From NCBI GenBank assembly GCA_910579175.1, contig CAJTTB010000017.1:1-63168 (forward strand): DNA of 63,168 nt, given 5' to 3'. Under the pieces are notes generated by a model. It did not search any database and was not told where the DNA came from. It saw nothing but the letters and a program-made list of their open reading frames with translations. Positions 8,599-16,877 of the stretch are shown here, in pieces; within the stretch, counting starts at the first letter, position 1; each line of letters opens with the position of its first letter. The position numbers and the translations under genes are program-made. The stretch comes from an uncultured Oscillospiraceae bacterium (GTDB lineage Bacteria; Bacillota; Clostridia; Oscillospirales; Ruminococcaceae).

Positions 8599-11500
8599 TT
8601 AAGAATCTTTTGGATGTTTTTTATCTTCTAGATAGTCAAAAATTTCTTTCTTATTTAGTTCTATATAGTCGTTGACAGGGTCGTCTTGTTCAAAGCCGCA
8701 AATATTTTTAAATCCACAATAAGCACATCCATCGACGTGGTTTCCGCTCAGAGGTTTTGCTTCAATATTGCCTTGATATAATTCTTCTACCATCTGACTG
8801 ATACTATATTTGATTTCTTCAAATAAAGTATTCATTTGTGTATTGGTCAATAGTGATTCTAAGCTGCTGCTGAGAAAAAATTCTTCATTTGCCTGATGTT
8901 CTATAAATGTGTCTTCTCTCAACTGATTGTCTTTATCAAATGCCTTTTTCTTGACAGAAACAGGCGTATAAGTTCCTTTTAAATCTGGTTCCATTGCTTT
9001 GATAACCCGTTCATCATTTAAAATAACGCCATGCATTTGAAAGTGATTTTGTGTGACGGCTTCCTGATCATATTCGGTAGCATAACGGTCCAAGCTCAAA
9101 CTCATTTCACTGGCAGGCATATAAAGTGCACCAGCTCCCTGAGCAGCATGAAATGTTTCAGAATTATCTTGTTGTAGACAAAGAAGATAAAGAAACATCT
9201 GTAGATTTAAACCATTGATGATATCAGATAGTCGAAATTCTTTGGTGCCAGTCTTGTAGTCAATTACTCTTAAAAAGGTATCGCCCTGTTGATTTTGATA
9301 GGTGTCTACCCGGTCGATGGTCCCCTGAATATGAATGGTAATGCCCTCTTTGGAAACAAAGGTAAATGGCTTGATAGTTTCTGCTTCTCCTATGGTATAT
9401 TCAAATGCAGCCGGTTTGAATGCACTGTGAGCGAGTTCATCAAACAGACATTTTAGCAGAATCATCACATTTTTTTGAATGCGTTGATATAGATAGAGAA
9501 AGCGTTCGGTCTGATGATCGTAGCCTCCCATCTTTTGAATATAGCTATCAACTGCCTGCTGAATAAGTGGGGTCAATTGCGTTTGGTCATAGTTGGAAAA
9601 GTCCTTTATTTGACTGCACACAGTATAGAGAATATCATGTATGATGGTACCGCGGTTGACAGCATTTAATTGGATGCGCTCTCTTTGTTTGAGTTTTAAA
9701 CCCTGTTCGCAGAAATAGCGAAATTTACATTTATGATAGAGTTCTATTTTGGTAGGGGAGAGCGTGACTTGTTTTCCAAATAAATTTTTGGTTTGTTTGA
9801 GATTATGAAGATGAAACTTTCCCTTTGTAATTTGGTTTTCAATGGTTTGTATCTGTTGTTGATAGATGGGATGTTGTGAAAAATATTGCTTTAAACTGGC
9901 GGTTAATGATGTATCATTTCTAAACTGATAAGCCAATACAGAGAAAGCGGTTTGTGGAGTTTTACAATAATAAAATTTGTCTAAATCGTCGGTATCTATG
10001 ATAATTTGATTGCCGAACATCTTTTTTAGTTGGGGATAAAGATAAGAAATTGCAATGGTGTTCCCCTTAATATCGGCTTTTCTAGCGGTGATATACAGCC
10101 TTTCTGATGGTGTGGAAAGGGTTTTATATGCAATAAATTTTTCTTCTTTTATTTTTTCTCTGATTGGTTTGGCAAGTTCCATACCAAGTTCAACAAAAAG
10201 ACTTCGCTCATGGTCGGTAAAGATACCATTGTGTTCTGGAATGTAGGGAAATACCTTGTCATTGGCACCCAATATAAAGACCACTTTGGGAGACTCTGTT
10301 CTGATACGTTCCGCGCTTCCCACAATCACACTATCCAGTGTTTGGGGAATGGTTCCCATATCATAATCCATAGCGACCAAAGAGAATAACTCTCCAAAAC
10401 GCTCAATGGATAGGGTTCGATTGCCAATTGCAGCGGTTAAAGTTGTAATAATCTCTCCAGTGATTTCCCAGACACGTCGATATTCGTCTACTTGGGTCAA
10501 TTCTTCTGCAAAGGATTGTTCTCCAGCTTTTTGAATCTTTTGGTTGAGTGTTTCACGAACGCCCATCTCTTCTAAGAATTGTAAAAATGCTTGACTGATT
10601 TGTTGGGTATTGGCATTTTTAACCGATTGTTGAAAAGTTTCTAATGCGTTGATGGTTGTTTTTCGGATTTGGTTGAGCAGTTGCAATTGCTCTATATCGA
10701 ATGTTTGTTCTTCTATAGTTTGGGGAGGATTTGTCCCATAAGTACTAAAAGTAAATTCACCCAGCCAATCTTTCTTTTTTAAGTTCCAAAGATAGGCATA
10801 GTTTTCTAAACATGCAATATCGGTGAAGGAAAACGGCGTAACACCACATTTTAATAGGGAAATAAGTTGTTCAGAAGAAAAGGGTTTTGTAAGATAGTGA
10901 AAAGTCAATTGTATAAATCGAATCAAAGGACTGGAAGTAATGGTCTTTAAAGTATCCATATAAAAGGGAACCTGATATTTTTCAAAAGCTGTTTGCAGAC
11001 AGTTTTGATAGGTTTGTAAATCTCTGGAGATGATGACAATATCTCGATAACGATATTGTTTTGTTTGAATTAGATTTCGGATAGTAGCAAGGGTGTAGTC
11101 CACTTCATCGTATTCGTTGGCAGTTAAAACCGCTTGGATATGCTGGTTTCTTTCTGGATAGGGAATGATGGGACTGCGAAAAATATGCTGGCTTAAATAA
11201 TTTAATTCTGGTGATAAAAAACGATGAGCAGTTGTCATCATCAAAGGGGTGGCAATGGCTTGTTGTTCTTGTTGTGAAATGCGTTTTAAGCGTGTATATG
11301 TTTCGTTTACGCTTGAAAATAAAGAAGTTTGACCAATTTGTTGTCTATCTGTACAAAGCGTAAATGTAATTTGTTTTGCCTGTCTTATCATATGGCGTAT
11401 CATATCAAATTCATTGGCGGTGAATCCTGCAAATTCGTCAATGAATACCATTGCATCTTGAAAATATTGCTCTTGTTCAATAATCTCACATGCTTTTGCA

Positions 11501-12030
11501 AGATCATCTAGACTATCTTTGTATCCAGCAGATAGAAAGGCTTCATAAGTACTATAGATAAGAGAGATATCCTGTGATTTTTGGCGGGTAATGCCATGTT
11601 TTAAATGGCGAATTTTTTCATCAAAATCAAGATTGGATAGATTTGCATTTTTAAATTCACGAATCAGTTCCAAGATGTTTTTAGAAAAATAAATATTTTG
11701 CATGGCTTGACGATAAACTTGTAAACCGGTTTTGACCTCGTCCAATGCAAGGTTCATCAAAACAAGTTTGGTGCTATTGTCTGCATAATCCCCAGCAATT
11801 CCACCGAATTGTTTAAACAACTGATGTGCCAATCGCGTGAAGCTGAGTACCTTTATGTATTGAAAGCGTTTTGCGCCTAACGTGGTGTAGTATTTTCGTT
11901 CTGTTTCAAATGTAAATTGTTCTGGTACAAATAAATAGATATTTTTTTGTTGTTCAGCAGCTTGTGTGATTTGCTTTAAAACCTGTGTGGATTTTCCTGT
12001 ACCAGCACTTCCCAAAATAAAGTGAACCAT
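8599..12030 (-). CDS. addB: ATP-dependent nuclease subunit AddB
   Basis: A 1143-residue protein, full length for AddB, partner of AddA in double-strand break resection. N-terminal Walker A is GSAGTGKST (about residues 7-15); the C-terminal nuclease motif is VIDYKTG. Four cysteines expected to hold the 4Fe-4S cluster of AddB are present: one at about 768 (HKCKFRYFC region) and three near the C-terminus (CAYCGFKNIC, about 1101-1110), matching the spacing known in Bacillus. It precedes addA by about 37 bases, so they form a two-gene operon, addB first, which is the usual order. Confidence 0.96.
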   Translation of the reverse strand: MVHFILGSAGTGKSTQVLKQITQAAEQQKNIYLFVPEQFTFETERKYYTTLGAKRFQYIKVLSFTRLAHQLFKQFGGIAGDYADNSTKLVLMNLALDEVKTGLQVYRQAMQNIYFSKNILELIREFKNANLSNLDFDEKIRHLKHGITRQKSQDISLIYSTYEAFLSAGYKDSLDDLAKACEIIEQEQYFQDAMVFIDEFAGFTANEFDMIRHMIRQAKQITFTLCTDRQQIGQTSLFSSVNETYTRLKRISQQEQQAIATPLMMTTAHRFLSPELNYLSQHIFRSPIIPYPERNQHIQAVLTANEYDEVDYTLATIRNLIQTKQYRYRDIVIISRDLQTYQNCLQTAFEKYQVPFYMDTLKTITSSPLIRFIQLTFHYLTKPFSSEQLISLLKCGVTPFSFTDIACLENYAYLWNLKKKDWLGEFTFSTYGTNPPQTIEEQTFDIEQLQLLNQIRKTTINALETFQQSVKNANTQQISQAFLQFLEEMGVRETLNQKIQKAGEQSFAEELTQVDEYRRVWEITGEIITTLTAAIGNRTLSIERFGELFSLVAMDYDMGTIPQTLDSVIVGSAERIRTESPKVVFILGANDKVFPYIPEHNGIFTDHERSLFVELGMELAKPIREKIKEEKFIAYKTLSTPSERLYITARKADIKGNTIAISYLYPQLKKMFGNQIIIDTDDLDKFYYCKTPQTAFSVLAYQFRNDTSLTASLKQYFSQHPIYQQQIQTIENQITKGKFHLHNLKQTKNLFGKQVTLSPTKIELYHKCKFRYFCEQGLKLKQRERIQLNAVNRGTIIHDILYTVCSQIKDFSNYDQTQLTPLIQQAVDSYIQKMGGYDHQTERFLYLYQRIQKNVMILLKCLFDELAHSAFKPAAFEYTIGEAETIKPFTFVSKEGITIHIQGTIDRVDTYQNQQGDTFLRVIDYKTGTKEFRLSDIINGLNLQMFLYLLCLQQDNSETFHAAQGAGALYMPASEMSLSLDRYATEYDQEAVTQNHFQMHGVILNDERVIKAMEPDLKGTYTPVSVKKKAFDKDNQLREDTFIEHQANEEFFLSSSLESLLTNTQMNTLFEEIKYSISQMVEELYQGNIEAKPLSGNHVDGCAYCGFKNICGFEQDDPVNDYIELNKKEIFDYLEDKKHPKDS

Positions 12031-12160
12031 ACACCATTCATCCTCTCTGTTGTTTGAAATTGGGTATAGTATTATTGTAACATAAATTTGGGAAAAGAGA
12101 AAGTGATGTCGAATTTTAACCTGTCAATTTTTTGAAATATATCAAAAAGGTTTATCAATA

Positions 12161-12193
12161 AAAGCAGACTGTAAAAAAATATTTACAGCCTGC
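12161..12193 (-). terminator. Terminator of the DUF378 gene (minus strand)
   Basis: Read on the minus strand, a 12-bp stem (12182-12193 with 12164-12175, including one G-U pair) is followed by TTTTTAT. It closes the DUF378 transcript before the addB promoter region. Confidence 0.75.
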
Positions 12194-12216
12194 ATTTACA
12201 TTGTATTTTGAAAAAT

Positions 12217-12417
12217 TTATTCAACCAATTCATTTTTGCGAAACAGAAGTGAAATGCACCAAACTCCAGCAATTCCTACCAGCGCAAAGATGATTCTGCT
12301 GATGATCGCACCTTGTCCACCAAAAATCCAGCCTACTACATCAAAACCAAAGATACCAATGGCACCCCAGTTTAAAGCCCCGATGATGACAAGAATTAAT
12401 GCAATTCTATCTAACAT
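12217..12417 (-). CDS. DUF378 family small membrane protein
   Basis: A 66-residue protein with two transmembrane helices separated by a short glycine-rich turn. The sequence LNWGAIGIFGFDVV is the hallmark of the DUF378 (YuzA-like) family. Function unknown. A GGAGGA ribosome-binding site precedes the ATG, and a terminator follows at 12161-12193, so it is monocistronic. Divergent from the NERD gene. Confidence 0.9.
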   Translation of the reverse strand: MLDRIALILVIIGALNWGAIGIFGFDVVGWIFGGQGAIISRIIFALVGIAGVWCISLLFRKNELVE

Positions 12418-12572
12418 GGTAAATCCTCCTACATTCCAAATGGAATTGAAAATTTTTCATTAATATTATTTACTTCAAATTGCATTATTATTCAGTTATG
12501 GTAAAATAAATATATTCTACAAAGTTTTACAAATTTTTTCAATTTATGATTTTTTAGGAGGCGTTAAAACAA

Positions 12573-13247
12573 ATGAATCCGATTACAAATACACTTTTAA
12601 TCGTGACAGCAGCTTGTATTGTTGTTTTTGTTGGAGTTTATTTTTTTATTAAATATTTAAAAAAGAAGAAAAATATTCGTGTGGGAAAAAATGGAGAAAA
12701 AAAGGTTGCAAAAGTGCTCAATAAATTTGCCACAAAGGTTGGTGGGAAAGTAATCCATGATATTTATCTGCCGCTTTATGATAAAACAACTCAAATTGAT
12801 CATCTGCTGATTGCGCCATTTGGCATGGTTTGTGTGGAAACGAAAACCATTAGTGGGGATATTTATGGGGGACAAAATGACAAAAATTGGACACAAATTT
12901 TAGGAGAGCAAAAAAATACCTTTTATAATCCGCTGAGACAGAATAAAACACATATAGATTGTATCCATTATCTATTGACAAAACATGAAATTTATTGTGT
13001 GGAGATAGAGAGTTTGGTTGTATTTGCCAGTGAGAAATCTCAGTTGTTTGTTGCCAGAGGATTGCCTGTGATACGGTTGGAGCAGCTCAAAAAGTATTTG
13101 CAAAAAAAGCGCTATCAAAAGGATCATGGTGTAGATATGATAAAAGTTTATCAAACTCTATTAGAAGAAAAAGTGACCGATAAAAAATTATTAAAAAAAC
13201 ACAACGAAAATGTTGCCAAAGCTGCAAAGCTCAGTCAACAATCATAA
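12573..13247 (+). CDS. Membrane-anchored NERD domain protein
   Basis: A 224-residue protein with one N-terminal membrane helix (about residues 7-28), a Lys-rich stop-transfer, then a NERD (nuclease-related) domain at about 40-155. Key restriction-fold elements are visible: GKNGEKKVAKVL, IHDIYLP, QIDHLLIAPFGMVCVETKTISG with the Asp and the Glu-x-Lys expected of a PD-(D/E)XK-like site, and the NPL..Q.. motif. NERD proteins have been proposed to process nucleic acid, but this one's substrate is unknown. An AGGAGG site precedes the ATG. A 43-aa membrane peptide gene follows 27 bases downstream and may be co-transcribed. Confidence 0.88.
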   Translation: MNPITNTLLIVTAACIVVFVGVYFFIKYLKKKKNIRVGKNGEKKVAKVLNKFATKVGGKVIHDIYLPLYDKTTQIDHLLIAPFGMVCVETKTISGDIYGGQNDKNWTQILGEQKNTFYNPLRQNKTHIDCIHYLLTKHEIYCVEIESLVVFASEKSQLFVARGLPVIRLEQLKKYLQKKRYQKDHGVDMIKVYQTLLEEKVTDKKLLKKHNENVAKAAKLSQQS

Positions 13248-13274
13248 TCCATCAGGATAGAAAGGAATTTATTC

Positions 13275-13406
13275 ATGTTGTTTGGTATTGATCCGGAAAA
13301 TCGTCCTTCTGTTAAAAAAATATTGATTTATTGCGTAGTGATTGTGGCAGTGGTATTGTTAATTGGATATGCGGGGGAACGATTGGGACTAAATTCTATT
13401 ATTTAA
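13275..13406 (+). CDS. Small 43-aa single-span membrane protein
   Basis: ATG at 13275 with AAAGGAA upstream encodes 43 residues: a polar N-terminus (MLFGIDPENRPSVKK), one hydrophobic helix (about residues 16-33) and a short tail (GERLGLNSII). Too short for standard ORF lists but with a good ribosome-binding site, membrane-protein composition and a terminator directly after it. It follows the NERD gene. I do not recognise a family. Confidence 0.6.
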   Translation: MLFGIDPENRPSVKKILIYCVVIVAVVLLIGYAGERLGLNSII

Positions 13407-13440
13407 TCAAATCAAGTGGCATTTTTTGATAAAATCAGTG

Positions 13441-13484
13441 AATAAGAAAAGGTAATTGCAAAATTGCAATTACCTTTTCTTATT
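13441..13484. terminator. Bidirectional terminator
   Basis: A 20-bp perfect inverted repeat (13441-13460 with 13465-13484), core GGTAATTGCA, with A-rich and T-rich flanks, so it can serve both the plus-strand NERD/small-peptide transcript and the minus-strand esterase gene, whose stop codon it touches. Confidence 0.88.
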
Positions 13485-14182
13485 TAGATTTTGATATTGT
13501 GTTGTTTTAAAGTAGTTCTTAAAATATCTGCCATAATGTCATATCCAAATACATTTGGATGTAGATCTTCCAACATAATTCCTTCTTTAACACTCAAACC
13601 ATCATCAGCAAGCATACTGGTATAATAGTCCACATAAATCAAGTGGTGTTCTTGGCAAAGTTTTACAAGGTATTGATTGAGTTGTTTGATATAATGTTTT
13701 CGTTCTGTTTCGTGATTGGTCCAAAGCATATTGGTGGGGAGTACAGAACAGATAATCAATGGCTGTTGATGTTGCTTTGCCAACTTGATGATTTGGGTGA
13801 TATGTTTGATGGAGCGTTCTAACACTTCTGGTACAGTCATAACAGGTTCTTGCTTGCCATAGTCGTATTCTAAATCCCAAGCGTCGTTGACTCCGATCAT
13901 CATAATACAATAATTTGGTTTGAGTTGGATAACATCTGCTTCAAAGCGTTTATAAACGTACTCTGTGATATCGCCGCCAATGCCTCGATTGATAATAATT
14001 TGGTTTGGTTGATGAAAATATGCGCCAAGTTCCCAGCGTTCGGTGATGGAGTCTCCAATAAAAACAAAATCAATTGGTGTTTGATGTTCAATCAGTACTT
14101 GATTTTTACAGTCAAATTCATTGCGTCTAGAATCTGCGGCAACGTGAATTCCGAAATAACCTGGTTTGATATATTGTTTCAT
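13484..14182 (-). CDS. SGNH/GDSL-family hydrolase
   Basis: A 232-residue cytosolic esterase-type protein. SGNH blocks are present: FIGDSITERW (block I, nucleophile Ser about residue 45), NRGIGGDIT (block II Gly), IGVNDAWD (block III Asn) and EDLHPNVFGY (block V Asp and His). Members deacetylate sugars, lipids or small esters. No signal peptide. It starts 34 bases after the acetyltransferase gene stop, in the same direction, so the two are probably co-transcribed. An esterase following an O-acetyltransferase may be meaningful, but substrate pairing is inference. A GAAAGGA site precedes the ATG. Confidence 0.9.
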   Translation of the reverse strand: MKQYIKPGYFGIHVAADSRRNEFDCKNQVLIEHQTPIDFVFIGDSITERWELGAYFHQPNQIIINRGIGGDITEYVYKRFEADVIQLKPNYCIMMIGVNDAWDLEYDYGKQEPVMTVPEVLERSIKHITQIIKLAKQHQQPLIICSVLPTNMLWTNHETERKHYIKQLNQYLVKLCQEHHLIYVDYYTSMLADDGLSVKEGIMLEDLHPNVFGYDIMADILRTTLKQHNIKI

Positions 14183-14216
14183 ATAGCTGTTCCTTTCTGT
14201 AAAGCATCATTTATAT

Positions 14217-14882
14217 TTAGATTTGGTGATAATTTAACCAAGAACGGGAATGGTTGCATAAGTCTTGTAGTTCATTGAAAAATCGACTGATATGAAAGCC
14301 ATCGCAGACAGCATGATGTACTTGTAGGGAATAGGGGAGTATGATTTGATGACGTTCTTGATAGTATTTTCCAATTGTACTAATAGGGGTTAGATAGGTT
14401 CCATCCTGATAAAGATGAAGGTGAAATCCAATAAAACTTGTCCAGGGAATTACGGAAAATGGAAATGAATTTTCTGGAATAGGGGCTTTGGGAGAAAATC
14501 CTTTTTGATTTTGATACTGTTGGCAATCCTGTAAAAATCTTTGATAAAATACAGCGAAATTATCAGTGTATTCCGTCCAGAGATTGGAAAAAGTTTCGTC
14601 ATCTTGATGAAATATCAAGTGACATGGATGAATGACATCCCAATAGCCAACACGCTTATCCTTATCATAACCCATGCGAAATTCTTGATGTTGATTAAAC
14701 AACAGTGCTACTAAATAAACAATCGTGGGATGAAATTTTAATTGTCTTTGTTTAAGCTCTGTAAGCAGGTTTGTGATATCAATATTGACTGTCATACTAT
14801 AAGCGCAGCACGATTGATGAAGATAGTGCTGAAAATAGGGCGCTCGTTTCCATTCAGTTTGTTCTATTAAGTGAAAACCCAT
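14217..14882 (-). CDS. Type A chloramphenicol O-acetyltransferase homologue
   Basis: A 221-residue protein of the trimeric CAT family, which transfers acetyl from acetyl-CoA to chloramphenicol. The signature HHAVCDGFH, with the catalytic His and structural Asp, is near residue 190. Other CAT landmarks are intact: EFRMGYDKDKRVGYWDVIHP, FHQDDETFSNLWTEY and PWTSFIGFHLHL. The ATG at 14882 has AGAAGG at good spacing; an upstream ATG at 14915 lacks one. It lies between a DUF2087 regulator and an SGNH esterase. Base composition looks like its neighbours, so this may be a resident gene and not a recent resistance acquisition. Activity on chloramphenicol is likely from the motifs but untested. Confidence 0.88.
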   Translation of the reverse strand: MGFHLIEQTEWKRAPYFQHYLHQSCCAYSMTVNIDITNLLTELKQRQLKFHPTIVYLVALLFNQHQEFRMGYDKDKRVGYWDVIHPCHLIFHQDDETFSNLWTEYTDNFAVFYQRFLQDCQQYQNQKGFSPKAPIPENSFPFSVIPWTSFIGFHLHLYQDGTYLTPISTIGKYYQERHQIILPYSLQVHHAVCDGFHISRFFNELQDLCNHSRSWLNYHQI

Positions 14883-14958
14883 AAACGGCCTTCTTTCTGA
14901 AAAATATTCTATCAATTATTTTACTATAAATATGGAAAAAACACAATCCAAAAAATGA

Positions 14959-15717
14959 TTATTTTAGCCAATAATCGCTGCAATCTCTTGTGCGTTCCAA
15001 AAAGCCATATTCCACTAAATAGCGGCGTAAGGTGGCATAATCATCAAAGATGTTTGATAAAATTTGATTGACTTCTCGTTCCTGATAATGTCTACCAACT
15101 TCAAATTGCTTTGCAATTTCGGTTAAAATTACAATCTTTCTTTTTTCCTTTTTAGAAAATTGTTTTAATTTAAGCGGTTTCATACTGGAAAAGACCAAAG
15201 AGCAGATTTTGGTATATTCCTCTTGCGTAATGATAAATCGTTCATCAACCATATTGGCATTGTCTGATATTGGCAATATCTGATCTGAATCTATACTCTT
15301 TTTTTCTTCTGTAGTCAATTCATAGATGCTCAAGTACATTTTAGCCTGTTTTGCCTTTTCTCGGAACATAAATTTTTGATGTCGTATGGTAGAAGGAGAA
15401 ACATTTAATTGTTTTGCAATTTCATTGTCAGATAAGCCCTTATGAATTTGTTCAAGTAGCTTTTTTTGATGTTCTGTAAAGGAAATGTACTTATTATCGC
15501 TGTAAAGATATTCTGTATAAAGATTTGGATGTTCTGTACGCATGTGAATTTCTATGGCACAAGAAGCCTCAAAAAATCGACCGTCAATAGGGAAGATTTC
15601 TCCTTCTGTAAAGCGTTTTTGGCAGAGCATACAGCAGTATTGACGCTGTTGTGAATCAAAATAATAACCGTTTTTGAGCTCTTGAATGGTATGTTGATCA
15701 ATATGTAAGTTCATCAA
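14959..15717 (-). CDS. DUF2087 transcriptional regulator with LuxR-type HTH
   Basis: A 252-residue regulator in three parts. The N-terminus has a zinc-finger-like CxxC..H...H pattern (CCMLCQKRF, then HMRTEHPN). A central LuxR-like helix-turn-helix follows (about residues 80-115, LSDNEIAKQLNVSPSTIRHQ). The C-terminal DUF2087 domain is at about 175-250 (FEVGRHYQEREVNQILSNIF, DYATLRRYLVEYGFLER). DUF2087 regulators often neighbour acetyltransferases and small resistance genes. Here it precedes the CAT homologue by 76 bases and likely controls that operon from its own consensus promoter. Effector unknown. Confidence 0.88.
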   Translation of the reverse strand: MMNLHIDQHTIQELKNGYYFDSQQRQYCCMLCQKRFTEGEIFPIDGRFFEASCAIEIHMRTEHPNLYTEYLYSDNKYISFTEHQKKLLEQIHKGLSDNEIAKQLNVSPSTIRHQKFMFREKAKQAKMYLSIYELTTEEKKSIDSDQILPISDNANMVDERFIITQEEYTKICSLVFSSMKPLKLKQFSKKEKRKIVILTEIAKQFEVGRHYQEREVNQILSNIFDDYATLRRYLVEYGFLERTRDCSDYWLK

Positions 15718-15748
15718 ATATCACCTTTTCGATTAAAATAATAAATAT

Positions 15749-15777
15749 ATTATAATATTGTTTATTTTAAATGTCAA
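15749..15777 (-). promoter_or_regulatory. Consensus promoter of the regulator-CAT-esterase operon
   Basis: On the minus strand TTGACA and TATAAT are separated by exactly 17 bases, a perfect housekeeping-sigma consensus, about 30 bases upstream of the regulator start. It stands back to back with a plus-strand promoter 25 bases away. Confidence 0.8.
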
Positions 15778-15802
15778 TATAAAAATATTTAGTTTATAAA
15801 AA

Positions 15803-15831
15803 TGGACAATTACCATAAATTGTGATATGAT
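15803..15831 (+). promoter_or_regulatory. Promoter of the 314-aa unknown gene
   Basis: TGGACA, 17-base spacer, TATGAT with an extended TGA before the -10. Divergent from the regulator promoter, so a regulator bound between them could affect both. Confidence 0.6.
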
Positions 15832-15863
15832 TGAAAAATCAATAAAAAGAAAGAAGTGGTCTT

Positions 15864-16808
15864 ATGAAGTCAATTGACTTGACACATTTTATATCCATAA
15901 AGCAGGTACAAGAACAATACCACCTACAAGGCTATCAACTTGTTGACCAATCGGTAGGCTATGATGATCATATTTATTTTTTATTTGATCAAAGTTCTTT
16001 GCAGTCCAATACGAAAACCATTACCTATACAGTCGTACAGATAGCGATGGATTGGGGAAATATGACTGTAGAGAGTACACAGTTGTTGTTTACAAAAAAA
16101 TTAGATAACAACTTTCATTTTGTACAGCCAATTGGTCAAGAAATATTGTTATTGAATGCCAGATGTCATCTATATCGAAATAAAACAGCAGAAAATAATG
16201 CGGTTATTGTAGACCGTTTGGGAAATATCGTGCGTGAGATGTGTTTGGGGGATGGCATTGAAAATTGTATTGTGACAGATGATGCCAGAATCATTACCAG
16301 TTATTTTGATGAGGGTGTGTTTGGCAATTATGGTTGGGGCAATGTTGATTCTGAGGAACCAATTGGAAGTTGTGGTTTGATTGTTTGGAATCAGTATGGA
16401 GAAATCATTTGGAAAAATGAACATTATGATATTTGTGATTGTTATGCAATGAATATTGACAGCAAACAAAATCTTTGGTTTTATTACTATACTGATTTTG
16501 AACTTATCAAAACGGATTTTAAAACAGACATTCGCTTTTCTCCTCAGGTGTCAGGTGCCCATGGTTTTTTGATAAATCCGCAACAAACTGCTATTTTATT
16601 CTCAGGGGGATATCAGGAAAGTTGTTTTTATGAATATCAAATTGGTAAAGAAGGGTTAGAAAATCAGATAAAATGCGATATTCTATTGAGTGGAAGCTCG
16701 TCGAAGACAACAGGTTATCACTTTCGCAGTTCTAAATTATTGATATTAAATGAACAACAGAGACTTTACTATTTTGATTATCAAACAGGAGAGTCTGTGG
16801 CACAATAA
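15864..16808 (+). CDS. Uncharacterised 314-aa protein, possibly beta-propeller
   Basis: I do not recognise a named family. It has no signal peptide or membrane segment. The sequence is beta-rich with recurring aromatic and Gly/Asp turns (for example FLINPQQTAILFSGGYQ and QQRLYYFDYQTGE), which suggests a WD40-like or other propeller fold, as in bacterial proteins that report a value plus a log-style readout. Divergent from the DUF2087 regulator, with its own promoter. The ribosome-binding site is AAAGAAAG, rather weak. Function unknown. Confidence 0.7.
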   Translation: MKSIDLTHFISIKQVQEQYHLQGYQLVDQSVGYDDHIYFLFDQSSLQSNTKTITYTVVQIAMDWGNMTVESTQLLFTKKLDNNFHFVQPIGQEILLLNARCHLYRNKTAENNAVIVDRLGNIVREMCLGDGIENCIVTDDARIITSYFDEGVFGNYGWGNVDSEEPIGSCGLIVWNQYGEIIWKNEHYDICDCYAMNIDSKQNLWFYYYTDFELIKTDFKTDIRFSPQVSGAHGFLINPQQTAILFSGGYQESCFYEYQIGKEGLENQIKCDILLSGSSSKTTGYHFRSSKLLILNEQQRLYYFDYQTGESVAQ

Positions 16809-16815
16809 AAATATT

Positions 16816-16844
16816 TTGCGGATAAGAAATTTGTGTGATATACT
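16816..16844 (+). promoter_or_regulatory. Promoter of the aminotransferase gene
   Basis: TTGCGG, 17-base spacer, TATACT with extended TGA. About 33 bases before the chosen start. Confidence 0.5.
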
Positions 16845-16877
16845 ATTCAAAGAGTAATGAAGTGAGGAGACATGAAT

